A stretch of DNA of 64,000 bases from contig NW_006763290.1 of assembly GCF_000218685.1 (NCBI RefSeq), positions 3,994,908 to 4,058,907 of the forward strand, given 5' to 3'. Below are positions 23,032-32,798 of the stretch, piece by piece. The notes beneath the pieces are model-generated. The model was not told the origin of the DNA. It ran no database searches and saw nothing but the letters and a program-made list of their open reading frames with translations. The DNA is from Serpula lacrymans var. lacrymans S7.9 (lineage: Eukaryota; Basidiomycota; Agaricomycetes; Boletales; Serpulaceae). The translations under genes were made by a program, and so were the position numbers. Positions within the stretch are counted from its first letter, which is position 1. Every line of letters begins with the position of its first letter.

Positions 23032-23357
23032 TATTGAGAGAAAAACTCAGTCCTGTAACAAGAAGACTGATTTATTGGATAAGTACCTATTGAGAGAAAA
23101 ACTAAGATAAGATCAGTAAGTGTTGTCATAAGGGAATATTATAGTATCATACCTCAGTCCTGTAACAAGAAGACTGAGGTTTGCAAACGAGGCAATTACA
23201 TGTTTTTAGACAGAACCATGGGAAAGTAAGTGACTATTATGTAAACAGTAAAAAAGCGGAAAGTAGAACAGGCAGTCAGCATGTTCAATTTAGAGAGAAA
23301 AGAAAGAAAATAGTACATGTGCATTGTAGAGTAACTATGATGTTTCTATAGCTAACA
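23032..23357 (-). repeat. Copia-2 3' LTR
   Basis: On the element strand it starts TGTTAGCTATAGAAAC, right after the polypurine tract. It probably ends at a CTCTCAATA near 23032 or at the duplicate near 23088. It contains CTCAGTC...GACTGAG stem-loops at about 23047-23070 and 23155-23180. The right-hand partner LTR is missing, so the outer border is not proven. Confidence 0.65.
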
Positions 23358-23990
23358 CATCCCCTTAAACTGAACAGCAGTGGAAATGTCGAGTTTGAAC
23401 CGAGCAAGTGGCTTGATAAGCATGTTAGCAGGCATTTGATCAGTTGGACAGAAAGTCAGTGAAATGACTCCTTGATCAGCCACTTCTCAAATAAAGTGAA
23501 AACGGACATCTATATGCTTGGTTCTAGCATGGTAGACATTATTTTTTGATAACTCAATAGAGCTGTGGTTGTCGGAGTATAATATAGTGGGATGAGCCAG
23601 GTCTGTTGTGGTAATGTCTTTCCATATGGCCTCCTTGGTGGCATGCACTATGGCAATGTATTCAGCTTCGGTGGTTGAAAGAGCGACTATAGGCTGTGTT
23701 TTAGAGTTGCACGAAACAGCACCACCATAGGTACAGAAGTGTAGGCAGAGATTGAATGCCTGTGGTCGTGGGAAGCAAAATCAGCATCAGAGTGGCCAGT
23801 GAGTTTGTCTCAAATTTGACCAATGACTAAGCAAAAAAAATTTGTTGCCTTCAGATAGTGTAGAGCGTGCTTTGCCGCCTCCCAATGAGTAGTGTTGTGG
23901 TCTTGGAGAAAACAAGATAGCGAGGAGACTGCAAAAGAGATGTTGGGTCTAGTGCATATGGCAGGATACATAAAGGACCCGACAACTTCT

Positions 23991-24218
23991 TGTTAGAATA
24001 TACTCTGACATACCAATACTCCATAGGATAATACCTCTGATTTGTAAGCCAGCCCAGTATGCAGCAGCTATTCTGTGTAAAACGTCTGTGGTTGCATGTT
24101 ATGTTTAAGATCCTACATTGTATAACCTTGGCCATATAGCTCAATTGGTAGAGCAGCTGGCATGTATCCAGAAGGTTCCAGGTTCAATCCCTGGTCTGGT
24201 TATTATTTAATTTTATCA
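23991..24218 (+). mobile_element. LTR5: tRNA-carrying LTR-like element, copy 1 (228 bp)
   Basis: Starts TGTTAGAATATACTCTGACA and ends TTTAATTTTATCA. It is flanked by a perfect CTTCT duplication (23986-23990, 24219-24223). Removing it restores the Copia-2 RNase H/RT frame. TG...CA ends plus a 5 bp duplication fit an LTR, but neither a PBS nor a PPT is attached, so it is solo or a miniature element. It carries the tRNA-like sequence at 24130-24202. Two more copies occur at 30871-31098 and 31710-31937. Confidence 0.85.
24130..24202 (+). ncRNA. tRNA-like sequence in LTR5 copy 1
   Basis: 73 bases fold as a cloverleaf: acceptor GGCCATA with TCTGGTT, D-arm GCTC/GAGC, anticodon stem mostly paired, T-arm CCAGG/CCTGG. 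The A box TAGCTCAATTGG and B box GGTTCAATCCC are intact, and TTTT follows within 15 bp. Loop bases are CATGTAT: position 33 is A instead of the invariant T, and the last pair of the anticodon stem is G-A. So this is probably a tRNA-derived promoter or small RNA, not a working tRNA; by position the anticodon would be TGT. Confidence 0.7.
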
Positions 24219-24744
24219 CTTCTCTGTATGGCATGTTTTTCACTTTGTCGGTTTAACTAGCAGAAGATGGAGTTTGTGATTTGACCAGTAGTTTGCCAGG
24301 CTCCATAGGTGTTGTGGTTAGTTTGCAGTCGGACATATTGAAGCATGCAAGAATTGTGTCTATCAAAGCCTGTTGGCCAAGACTAATTGTACGAGTGTTT
24401 CTGTTTTGCAGGATTTCTATGCCCAGTAGCCAGTGTGCTTCACCAAGGTTGGTGATCTCATATTCATCCTTAAAGCCAGTTTTAAACTCTTGTATAGTCT
24501 CAATCTTTTTGCTGCAATTAGCATGTTGTCAACTGAGACTATAACAATGGTCCTGTCATTTTTGTGATGTCGAATAAAAAGAGTGTGGTCATTTTGTGAT
24601 CTGGTGAATCTGAGTCGTGTAAACATTTTGGTAAGTTTGTCATACCATTGTTTTCCTGCTAGTTTAAGACCATAGTCCTTTATTCAGTTTACAGACAAGG
24701 CCAGACTGTTCTTTTGTTAGGCAGTATGGTGGAGGATGCGTGTA

Positions 24745-26079
24745 CATCAGGAAAACATGATTTTGCTATAGTTGGCTATATTTGGTACTTTTAACAAATA
24801 TAGCAACTGTGGCAAAAAATAATGTATAAGTTGCTATAGAAGCGGTGGCCATGGTATTTATGACATTATATTTGCATCTAGTACCATCCAGAACAGATCA
24901 TAACAAATTAAAGCGGATAATGACATTAAGTGCTCCTAGAGTACAATAGAAATAGTAGTTGCTATTATATAGCAGTATATATACATTTGGTACCAATAAG
25001 AACTGATTAGAATGAATAATAATATTAAGTGACTTTGGAGTAAGATACATATAAATTTCAATCAAACTACAATTGCTTTACCTTATATGCATTATTACAT
25101 CAGTAACAATTTCATCCATTTACCTATCCATAACCCATCCATCCATCCTGCCATCCATCCATCCATCCACCACCCACCCATCCATCCAGCTAACCAGTCC
25201 ATCCAATTTATCTGTGCTTCAGTGGAGGGCAAACTTGGTCTCTGACCACTTCCCAAGGCATTTTAAACTCCGCTTCAATATGTCCAATATGCTCTGCCAT
25301 ATTGGAGCGGAGCTTGAAATATCTGCAGAGCACTCTACACTGTCTACAACAGTGTGGAAGGCTCTTCAAGGTTGTGGTGTACAATGGGCAGGCTGTAAAA
25401 AGGCGGGATTGTGCTGCCAGAACAATCCCTCCCCCCGACTACCCCGCTCATTGTGTTGCATGACCTCCAAGTGTGGGAAAAATAAATATCATTGGCTGGA
25501 TGATGACTTCAAATTCAGAGAAGTTTTAAGTACCTATACAATTTTTCTAAACTAATATAACTTCATCAAGATAGCTTTAAATTTTAAAAGCCTTCAACGC
25601 TGTCTACAATGTCTCAAAGGTTGGTGCTAGTGTGGAATTTTTTATCTGGTAAGTTATGTTTCTTTATACACAATTTATTTGTTTCTGATTTTTTAGTAAT
25701 GTATTCAAGCTTTACATTTGAGTAGTTGTACATTTCAATATACTATACTTGTTACTTTGTACATTAAATCTATAGTATAATGATTATAATATACTCTGTA
25801 TCTGTTTCAGAGTGAAATAAAGCTTATTAGAGCAACTAAAGCACAGTCATTTTGGGTTTTGACACTGTGCTTTAAATCAATCTAGATGCAAAAAGTACAC
25901 ACTAAATGCAAAATAGTATGATATAGTATGCTATAGTACAAGCAACTGTCTACTAGTTGTACTAATTGATATGAACCGATATGAACTGATATGGCTAATA
26001 TATTTGCTATAATAGCAAAAATTATGAACTAGTGTGTACTTATTAGCATTACTTATAGTAAAACCATGTTTTCCTGATG
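24745..26079. mobile_element. TIR transposon A (1335 bp) inside Copia-2
   Basis: Ends are CATCAGGAAAACATG and its reverse complement CATGTTTTCCTGATG, extended inverted repeats of about 28 bp. A TA dinucleotide flanks it on both sides (24743-24744, 26080-26081), and removing it with one TA restores the Copia-2 RT frame. The first 11 bases match the ends of elements B and B' in the Helitron (56341, 59147). No transposase is seen inside, so it is non-autonomous. Inside lie a CCAT microsatellite and two ~60 bp imperfect direct repeats near 24885-25045. Confidence 0.85.
25109..25207 (+). repeat. (CCAT)n microsatellite
   Basis: Interrupted CCAT/CCATCCATCCATCC units with degenerate CACCCACC and CCAGCTAACCAGTCC variants. 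It lies inside TIR transposon A and gives a Ser/Pro/His-rich frame that should not be taken for a protein. Confidence 0.8.
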
Positions 26080-27932
26080 TATATATTTTTGTCAACTTGT
26101 GTATTAAGGTGAGCACTTTTAATGACAATCTGATGGATTTTGACATTTTGATGTGCTGCATATGCCAGAACAAGACAATTTGTTGTCATCCGAGATACAG
26201 CTGAATATGTTTCAGTGTAGTTGACACCTTATTGTTGGCCATTTCCATTTGCTACCAGCCTAACTTTGAATTTCAAGAATTCATTGTTGGGTCCACACTT
26301 GATTTGAGGCACAAAATGACATTGAATAAGGTTTCCGTTTGGTGGTGGCTTGACCAGTTCCCACATGCGTAAGGTCTCAATTTGTTTCAGTTCATCATTT
26401 ATAGTGTCTAACCATTGCTTCCTGTGGGGGCCCTTTGAACACTTTGCTCATGGTCAGCGTGTTATATTTGGGAGTCGCTATGGTGCGTGTTATATTTGGG
26501 AGTCGCTATGGTGCGTGTATCTGCAGTTTGGGCGCTGAGGTAAGTCCCGTTGACCTCACTATAGCCGCTGTTGTCATCTGATTTGTATTTGCCAGTTATA
26601 GCCGTGACTGTTGCTGCAGTGACACATCCTTCATGTAGAGCTCTATAGAAGCCTGCAGGCTTCAGCTCTACACATTTAGGATGTGGTTGAAGGTCTTGCT
26701 TGGGTTCTCCTGGTAGGATTGGGTCCTTTGGAGGCTCAAGAGGTGGCTGGTTGACATTTTGAGGTGGATCAACAGCAATGGGTTTGAGAGGAATTGGATG
26801 AGGTTTGAGTGGAGGTGTGACTAGGTGGTGTACAAACACGAGGTAAGTCCAGCACATTTATTGCTGTGTCCAGCAAGTTGTGCAGTTTGCTAATATTGTT
26901 TGTTGCAGTATCATCAGGATCAAAAAAGAACTGGTAGTCAATGTTGTCTATATGGGCTGTAGTGAGTTGTTCTTCTGGATTAAAAATGTCATCTTGTTCG
27001 ACCGTTAAAGTGCGTCTGTCTGGCCAGTAAACTCTATAAGCCTTGGACTGACCATCATATCCTACCCATTTCCCTAGTTTAGCACATGGGTCTAATTTCC
27101 CTGCACCTATGGTTTTCACATACACTGTGCATCCAAATTCATGTATATCATGTAGGTCTGGTTTTACGCTATGTAGAATTTTGTATGGTGTTTTGCCACC
27201 TAGTGCTCTGGTAGGTGCTTGGTTCTTGATCCAGACCGCATGTTTTAATGCTCCACTCCAGAGGAATTTAGGCAATCCGGCCCCAATTATCATTGTGTGG
27301 GCACACTCAACAAGAGTGCAGTTTAAGCGTTCTGCGACACTGTTTTGCTGGGGTGAGTCATGTGTGGTGAGTTCTCTCACTGTGCCTTGTTTTGCAAGAT
27401 GTTCATCATACTTTGCACTCATATATTCTCCCCCGCAATTAGATCTTAGAACCTTTATTCTGGTGCCGTCTTTTTGGGTATGTAACCATGCATCGTAGTT
27501 CTTATAGATGGCCAGGACTTCATCTTTTGTTGCGAGAAACTAGACATGCATTTCACAGGAATAGTCATCCGTGAACGTCAGCATGTACTTTTTTCCTTTA
27601 AAGCCTTGTACCGTTGCAGGTCCCCAAAGGTCCGAGTGAGTCCTTTCATTATAAGTTTTTGCCCTGGTATTGCTTGCTTTTGGAAAAGGCTTTCTGACTG
27701 CTTTAGCGCATACACAGATTTCACAGAAGATGATCTTTTTGGCCTCATCTATGGTTATGCCCCCAGCTAAACCTGATTTAATAAGGTGTTTGAGCAAATT
27801 GTGGGCAATATGACCTATACAACAGTGAAGATCATTTATGGACATTATTACAGTGAGGTGGGCAGATCTTTGTATGTGATCTGATTTGAGTATGTGATAA
27901 AGGCAATATAAGTCAGTAAAATCACTTGGCAA
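26080..27932 (-). pseudogene. Copia-2 integrase and RT N-terminal part
   Basis: 27540-27932 holds the GAG-pre-integrase zinc region (CEICVCAKAVRKPFPKAS) and the first catalytic Asp in HSDLWGPATVQG. The next part (26769-27422) continues with TTHDSPQQNSVAERLNCTLVECAHTM, which carries the catalytic Glu, then WSGALKHAVWIKNQAPTRALGGKTPY. The RT begins further down, ending in KSAHLNTQVDKNIY next to transposon A. Gag and protease upstream are absent. A 26 bp tandem duplication (GCGTGTTATATTTGGGAGTC...) lies at about 26457-26510. Confidence 0.8.
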
Positions 27933-28209
27933 GATGTTGTAAACATATGGTAGTGCCTTTCAAACCCCCCTTAATCTGCTAGAGGTTGAAATTAGGATCT
28001 TTGACTATATTGTCACTGGATCCTTGGCAGCCTGAGGTGGGTCTGGGATAATTTTATCTTGGCTGGCATTCTCATTGAACACTTTTTTCACAATATAAAG
28101 AGATGTGTTATTACTAGATGAATAGACTGAGCACTGAGAAACTAGATTTTTAAGTAGTAGTAATCCATAAACTTACTATATGTGTGCCTTGAAATGTCCA
28201 ATAATTGTA

Positions 28210-30300
28210 TTATTGTCTGCATGGCACTGTGCTTGGAAGAACTGTAGATAGCACTATGAATAACAGACACTCATGAAAGGTTGGTTTACTTACATCCTGC
28301 ACACATTTGGTAACATGTATTGCACCAAGTGACACATCTTCATTGACTATACCACTACACATTGTGATGGCTGCTTGAAAACCATACAGCAGTCTGCCCA
28401 GGGCTCTTGCAGAGCATAACATCTTGCTCTGACTCGAGGATTTGTTGCCATGTGTCAGGGTAGGCTGCTTTGAACACAGTGTAACACTATTTTTGTACTT
28501 CCACATTATCTATTACTGATATTAGCTTCAAATGAATATTATTGTTATGCTTTTATCTCACCAGTAACACCTTCTGAAAGGCCCACACTAGGGACACGCT
28601 TAAGTTCCTCAGTAGTGTCAACAGAAAAATACCTTGTATATATATTCCAAAAGTTGTATTTAACATTGGTGGGGCCCTTGGCCTTGTTCTATAAAGTAAG
28701 GGGTCTGGTGGTTGGTTGTCACAGGATATCCTTACAAGCTATCCAGAGTGGTCAATACTGCTAGCCTCAGGTGGTTGCACTGGCGGAAAAAGTTTGTCAG
28801 CAAGCTTTTGTGCAGGGTTGGGTGGTGTCGTTGGATTTGATAACAGTGTTTGAGTTGGTAAAACATTACATTTGATGTCAGGATATAGCCTTTTACTGGT
28901 CCATCTGCACAGTGTTTTGAGGGGTTGGGGGAATTATGTCAGTTTTTAGGATAGCTTGCACATTAAGAAGGTGGAAGTTAAGAGCAGGGGAGACAGAAGG
29001 CCAGAAAGACATTGACACAGCAAATGGAGGTCCAGGACCTACAAAGGGAGACTGTGGAGGCTCAAGGGAACCCCTACCCCAATAGGGTGTTCAAAAAGCA
29101 TCTAAAAATATGTTATCAGCTGTTCAGAATACTCTGGTGTGAGTGAGCCTACCTGCATATGCTACATTGGAGCCTCCAGGAGCACTGTGAGGATGCATCT
29201 CAACCTTTTGCATTCCTTCCTATGGCACATTGTAACCTCTTGGAGTGTCTGGAAAAATCCATAGTCCGGCTTAATTATGGCCTTGATGAGGCTGGCCTGA
29301 ACCTTGCACGTGGTGGGCTGAATACTGGCCGGCTGGTGTAGGCAGATATATATGCAATTGTTGCATGGGAAATGAAAGGGGAGGAGAGGGGTGTAGTGCA
29401 GACAGTTATTGAGGCTGGTGGAAATCATATGTGCAAATATGAGCTGATGGCAACTGTGTGTATGTGACAAAATATTCTGGTGGGGCTCCAGCTGGCTCAT
29501 CTGGGAGCAGTGCATGGCATGCCTACATATAACACTCAATCCCACTGTCACAATTAGTTGGCTTAATGTGTGTAGCTGTTGTGTTGGGGTAGGAATATCC
29601 AATTTATTTCCTCCGCCTACCTGTTCGAGAGGAATGGTGTGTTCTGAATCTTAGAGGTTAGTTAGCAGTGAGGACACCTTTGCATCTCTACAATTTACAG
29701 GCATACTTTGCTGAAATAGTATATCAGTGTTAATTAATAAAACAAAGATGTCCAACTTGCTTTGAAGGGCAATTTGGTATGGGCCAGATAGACCTAAAAT
29801 CATGGGGATATTTGAGTTTCTGCATAAGTAGGGGACTGAGTAAACAAAGATGGGGACAGGAGGGGACAAAGGTTCAGATGTACTATCTTTCTTCTTAAGA
29901 ATGAAAAAATACAGATACCCTAAAAGAGACATATTAAGATTCCCTTGTAATAGGAGTTAAGGTCTCAGCAATACTCGTAATACAATTCTTATTTACTGTA
30001 TTTAAATGCTGTAAAAGGCATCTCTATGTTGATATCTGGTGCCAATAGACTACAATGGGCAACAAACATGCCTAAAAAAAGAGAAAATAAAACCAATGAA
30101 GATCTCAATGTGACTAAAATCAACAAGATAAAGATGAGAGTGTGACACTTTTGGACATTAATCAGAAAATATACTTATTTCTTTGCTTGCTCTCCTCCAG
30201 TATATTTCCACCACTGGATCTGGCCATCCTTCAACTCCAAGAGGTTAGTCTGGGGGGGATTTTTTGATACCTTGAGTGGGAGCTTGATGTAAATCTAGTT
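28210..30300 (-). pseudogene. Orphan gene remnants, Pro/Gln-rich
   Basis: Several minus-strand open segments that never join. 28210-28506 reads SKMLCSARALGRLLYGFQAAITMCSGIVNEDVSLGAIHVTKCVQDVSKPTFHECLLFIV, a pattern like other Agaricomycete orphan genes. 29162-29602 and the stretch near 28800-29060 are Pro-, Gln- and Tyr-rich, like the low-complexity half of such proteins. Stops and frame changes are frequent. I do not recognise a domain. Confidence 0.35.
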
Positions 30301-30870
30301 GTGTTGATACTGACAGGAAGGTTTCTGAGTTGCAGGCCTGCCCCTGGCCTCAGCGGTGCTATCAAGATTAAGACGGGGTAGTGGGAATGCTTCCAAGACT
30401 GTTTAAATTGGTAATATGTTCTTTATGGAAAAATATAGGCCTCAATACGACAGATATGGATTTCTTGAGATGAGCCTTGGGCCAGGTTTTTTGAACTTCT
30501 GCCATAAAAGACCTAAAAACTCAATGACATTTGACCTAGAATGGTAAACCTCATATAATGGCACATTACACATAGCAAAGCCATAATATAGTGTGACTAT
30601 CAAAAGGTCAAGCACAGATAAACAACACAAGAAGATGACATATAAAGCAACACATTTATTGTACATTACCAAGTACTAACAATTTTCAGGCACCAGTGTC
30701 TTATCATTTGTTGCTTCCAAGGCATCACCAGCATGGCTAAGCTCATGGAAATTTGCAGCTTAATGCATATCTGCGAACTCGAGTGTATGAGTTTTGAGGG
30801 ATCCATCATGAGGCTTAAGGGACTATGCTGATCCTTCTCTATGAGAAAGCTTGTGGTGTTGTGCTGATCC

Positions 30871-31098
30871 TATTAGAATATACTCTGACATACCAATACT
30901 CCATAGGATAATACCTCTGATTTGTAAGCCAGCCCAGTATGCAGCAGCTATTCTGTGTAAGACGTCTGTGGTTGCATGTCATGTTTAAGGTCCTACATTG
31001 TATAATCTTGGCCATATAGCTCAATTGGTAGAGCAGCTGGCATGTATCCAGAAGGTTCCAGGTTCAATCCCTGGTCTGGTCATTATCCAATTTTATCC
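30871..31098 (+). mobile_element. LTR5 tRNA-carrying element, copy 2
   Basis: Same 228 bp as copy 1, but both ends have drifted (TATTAG... and ...TTTTATCC), and no perfect duplication is visible. A GATCA near each edge may be a degraded one. It lies in the last part of the Plavaka 1 coding region, facing copy 3 in inverted orientation. The tRNA-like part is 31010-31082. Confidence 0.8.
31010..31082 (+). ncRNA. tRNA-like sequence in LTR5 copy 2
   Basis: Differs from copy 1 only at the 3' end of the acceptor (TCTGGTC, which pairs better). A and B boxes are identical, the anticodon loop again reads CATGTAT, and TTTT follows. Confidence 0.7.
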
Positions 31099-31709
31099 AA
31101 ATGATCTTTGGGCCAGTTAGAAGGGGTACTATGTGTGCCATATAAAGTTGTAGATAGCTTAAAGATCACTCTGAGACGTCCAAATTCTTGTGCCTGGTAC
31201 AATTTTTAAACAGATAGTAGATAAAGCTTTATATTATAGAACTTACCTGTCAAACCTGTTGATTCACAGTCATTGGAGTTTATTACTATAATAGTATCAA
31301 ACCTAGGATGCTGTCCACCAACACTTGAGGGTTTTGCCTTTACAGCATCCATTTGGTCATCAAACAAGTCCACATTGTTTCCAAGAGTCTAAAAGGAGAA
31401 TTTGAATAAGTGGAAAATATCAAGGTTTCGAAATGGAAGAGGATAAGATCTTGTTTGTACTCTGGAATGGGGCTGCTGTAATTTTTAATTAAGATAGATT
31501 TTTAGTACGTCCTCAAAGCCTGGGCAAGAGCACTTTTCCATGACAGATATAAGTGATTGCTGGGATTTGCTTGGATTCTTTGCAATAATGATATGATGAT
31601 CCTGAGACTTGGCACAAAGGAAAACATCTTTATCGTCTTTTTCCATGCTCATTTTAAGATAACTCTCAAAAGCAATTATTTTTTCCCTATGCAGCAGCCA
31701 GGTAATCAT

Positions 31710-31937
31710 TGATAAAATTGGATAATGACCAGACCAGGGATTGAACCTGGAACCTTCTGGATACATGCCAGCTGCTCTACCAATTGAGCTATATGGCCAA
31801 GGTTATACAATGTAGGATCTTAAACATAACATGCAACCACAGACGTTTTACACAGAATAGCTGCTGCATACTGGGCTGGCTTACAAATCAGAGGTATTAT
31901 CCTATGGAGTATTGGTATGTCAGAGTATATTCTAACA
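31710..31937 (-). mobile_element. LTR5 tRNA-carrying element, copy 3 (228 bp)
   Basis: Inverted relative to copies 1 and 2. Perfect ATCAT duplication at 31705-31709 and 31938-31942. Removing it restores the Plavaka 1 reading ...NEAPQMI/TWLLHREKI.... Length equals copy 1 exactly. The sequence is almost identical to copy 1, which suggests recent activity. Confidence 0.88.
31726..31798 (-). ncRNA. tRNA-like sequence in LTR5 copy 3
   Basis: Minus-strand counterpart of the other two, with identical A and B boxes and CATGTAT loop. The acceptor ends TCTGGTC A. A TTTT run follows near the element end. Confidence 0.7.
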
Positions 31938-32056
31938 ATCATTTGAGGAGCTTCATTCCTCTTATTGGACCTCCATCTATCTTTAGCAAAGTCTATATGA
32001 AATCTTTCAAACATCTCCATATTGTAGTTGTTGGTGGTGCCAAACCATGTGATAAA

Positions 32057-32343
32057 TGACAAAACTGGATAAACCCGGTCTCTGCCAAAGCAGCCATTGT
32101 TCTCCATGGAGCATAGCCACCACTCCATTGAGTAACCATTGTTCTCCTAGGAGCACAATTGTACTCCTAGGAGTCATTATACTGTAGCGAGTAGCACCTC
32201 TGACTATAAGTAGTAGGGGGTTTAGTATAGGAATACCTCAGTCGTTTCTATAGCCTCTTGGGCAGCGGCTGAGGTATGTTACATTACATTTATTAGAGAT
32301 CACCTTAAACTAACATCTATTGTAGTTTCACTTAGGTTTATTA
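32057..32343 (+). repeat. Solo LTR, family LTR1 (287 bp)
   Basis: Starts TGACAAAACTGG and ends CTTAGGTTTATTA. Perfect target duplication ATAAA (32052-32056, 32344-32348). It splits Plavaka 1 between HYQEF and ITWFGTTNNYN. This is the best-defined copy of the family. Confidence 0.9.
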
Positions 32344-32384
32344 ATAAACTCCTGGTAGTGTAAGAGGGAATGAAATTTAGGTAT

Positions 32385-32798
32385 TGTAGCAACCAAGAGT
32401 TAGTTACTCTGGTGCACAACTAGAACAAACTATAGAGGTAGTGATGAGGGAGTGATTACCCCTTAGGTAGGACCGTGTTAGTTGTGGGTAAACAACAGGA
32501 GGACTCGCTGAGGAGTCTCCTGGATCTATTGAGGTATATATACTACTACAGGTTGTTTGTACATGTTGTACTATACAGTTGATAAAGCAGTGGCTGATGA
32601 TGTCAGAGGGCACAGTCTGTGTGACCAGCTCCACTGCATGAGAGACTTGTAGCTAAAACAAGGAAAAAGGCAGTGCAGCACGAGAAAGAGGAGTTTGAAC
32701 AAAAAGGAAAGTGCTGCATGGCACAAGGTGTGAAAACTACAGTATAAAGTTAGTGAGGAGAATGAAAATTAAAGGTCCAAAAATTGTGTATCGTAACA
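32385..32798 (-). repeat. Solo LTR, family LTR3 (414 bp)
   Basis: On its own strand it starts TGTTACGATACACAA and ends TTGGTTGCTACA. Perfect target duplication GGTAT (32380-32384, 32799-32803). It splits Plavaka 1 after DHFNIP, 37 bp from the LTR1 insertion. Confidence 0.9.

Larger units (their letters stand above)
23358..24744 (-). pseudogene. Copia-2 RT C-terminal part and RNase H
   Basis: RNase H is shown by the motif ALSTTEAEYIAIVHATKEA at about 23620-23690, typical of Copia. Upstream, 23900-23985 continues with VGSFMYPAICTRPNI, the stretch that usually follows the RT thumb. The frame is interrupted by the LTR5 copy (23991-24218), exactly between residues that otherwise join. Further upstream 24417-24740 encodes HTLFIRHHKND and VSVDNMLIA, the position of the RT YVDD motif, here read as SVDN, so catalysis is probably lost. 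Confidence 0.75.
23032..27950 (-). mobile_element. Ty1/Copia retrotransposon Copia-2 (5'-truncated, nested insertions)
   Basis: Order on the minus strand: GAG-pre-integrase zinc region, integrase, RT, RNase H, polypurine tract AAGGGGATG (at about 23358-23366), LTR. Gag, protease and the 5' LTR are missing, so the element is truncated at about 27950, where it meets unrelated remnants. Two other elements sit inside it: an LTR5 copy at 23991-24218 and TIR element A at 24745-26079, both with clean target duplications. It is a different family from Copia-1. Confidence 0.85.

Noticed and set aside
24130..24202. Functional tRNA gene
   Set aside because: A at position 33, a mismatch in the anticodon stem and one in the acceptor, and location within a mobile repeat. 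I annotate it as tRNA-like only.
23991..24218. SINE
   Set aside because: A SINE normally has the tRNA part at its 5' end, a 3' A-rich or simple tail and variable longer duplications. Here the tRNA part is at the far end, ends are TG...CA and duplications are exactly 5 bp.
25073..25555. 160-residue protein
   Set aside because: The first third is translated CCAT repeat, and the frame lies inside non-autonomous transposon A without conserved blocks.
31820..32128. A protein joining the Plavaka part and the LTR5 element
   Set aside because: The frame only runs through the repeat by chance; the TSD shows that the repeat was inserted into the Plavaka gene.
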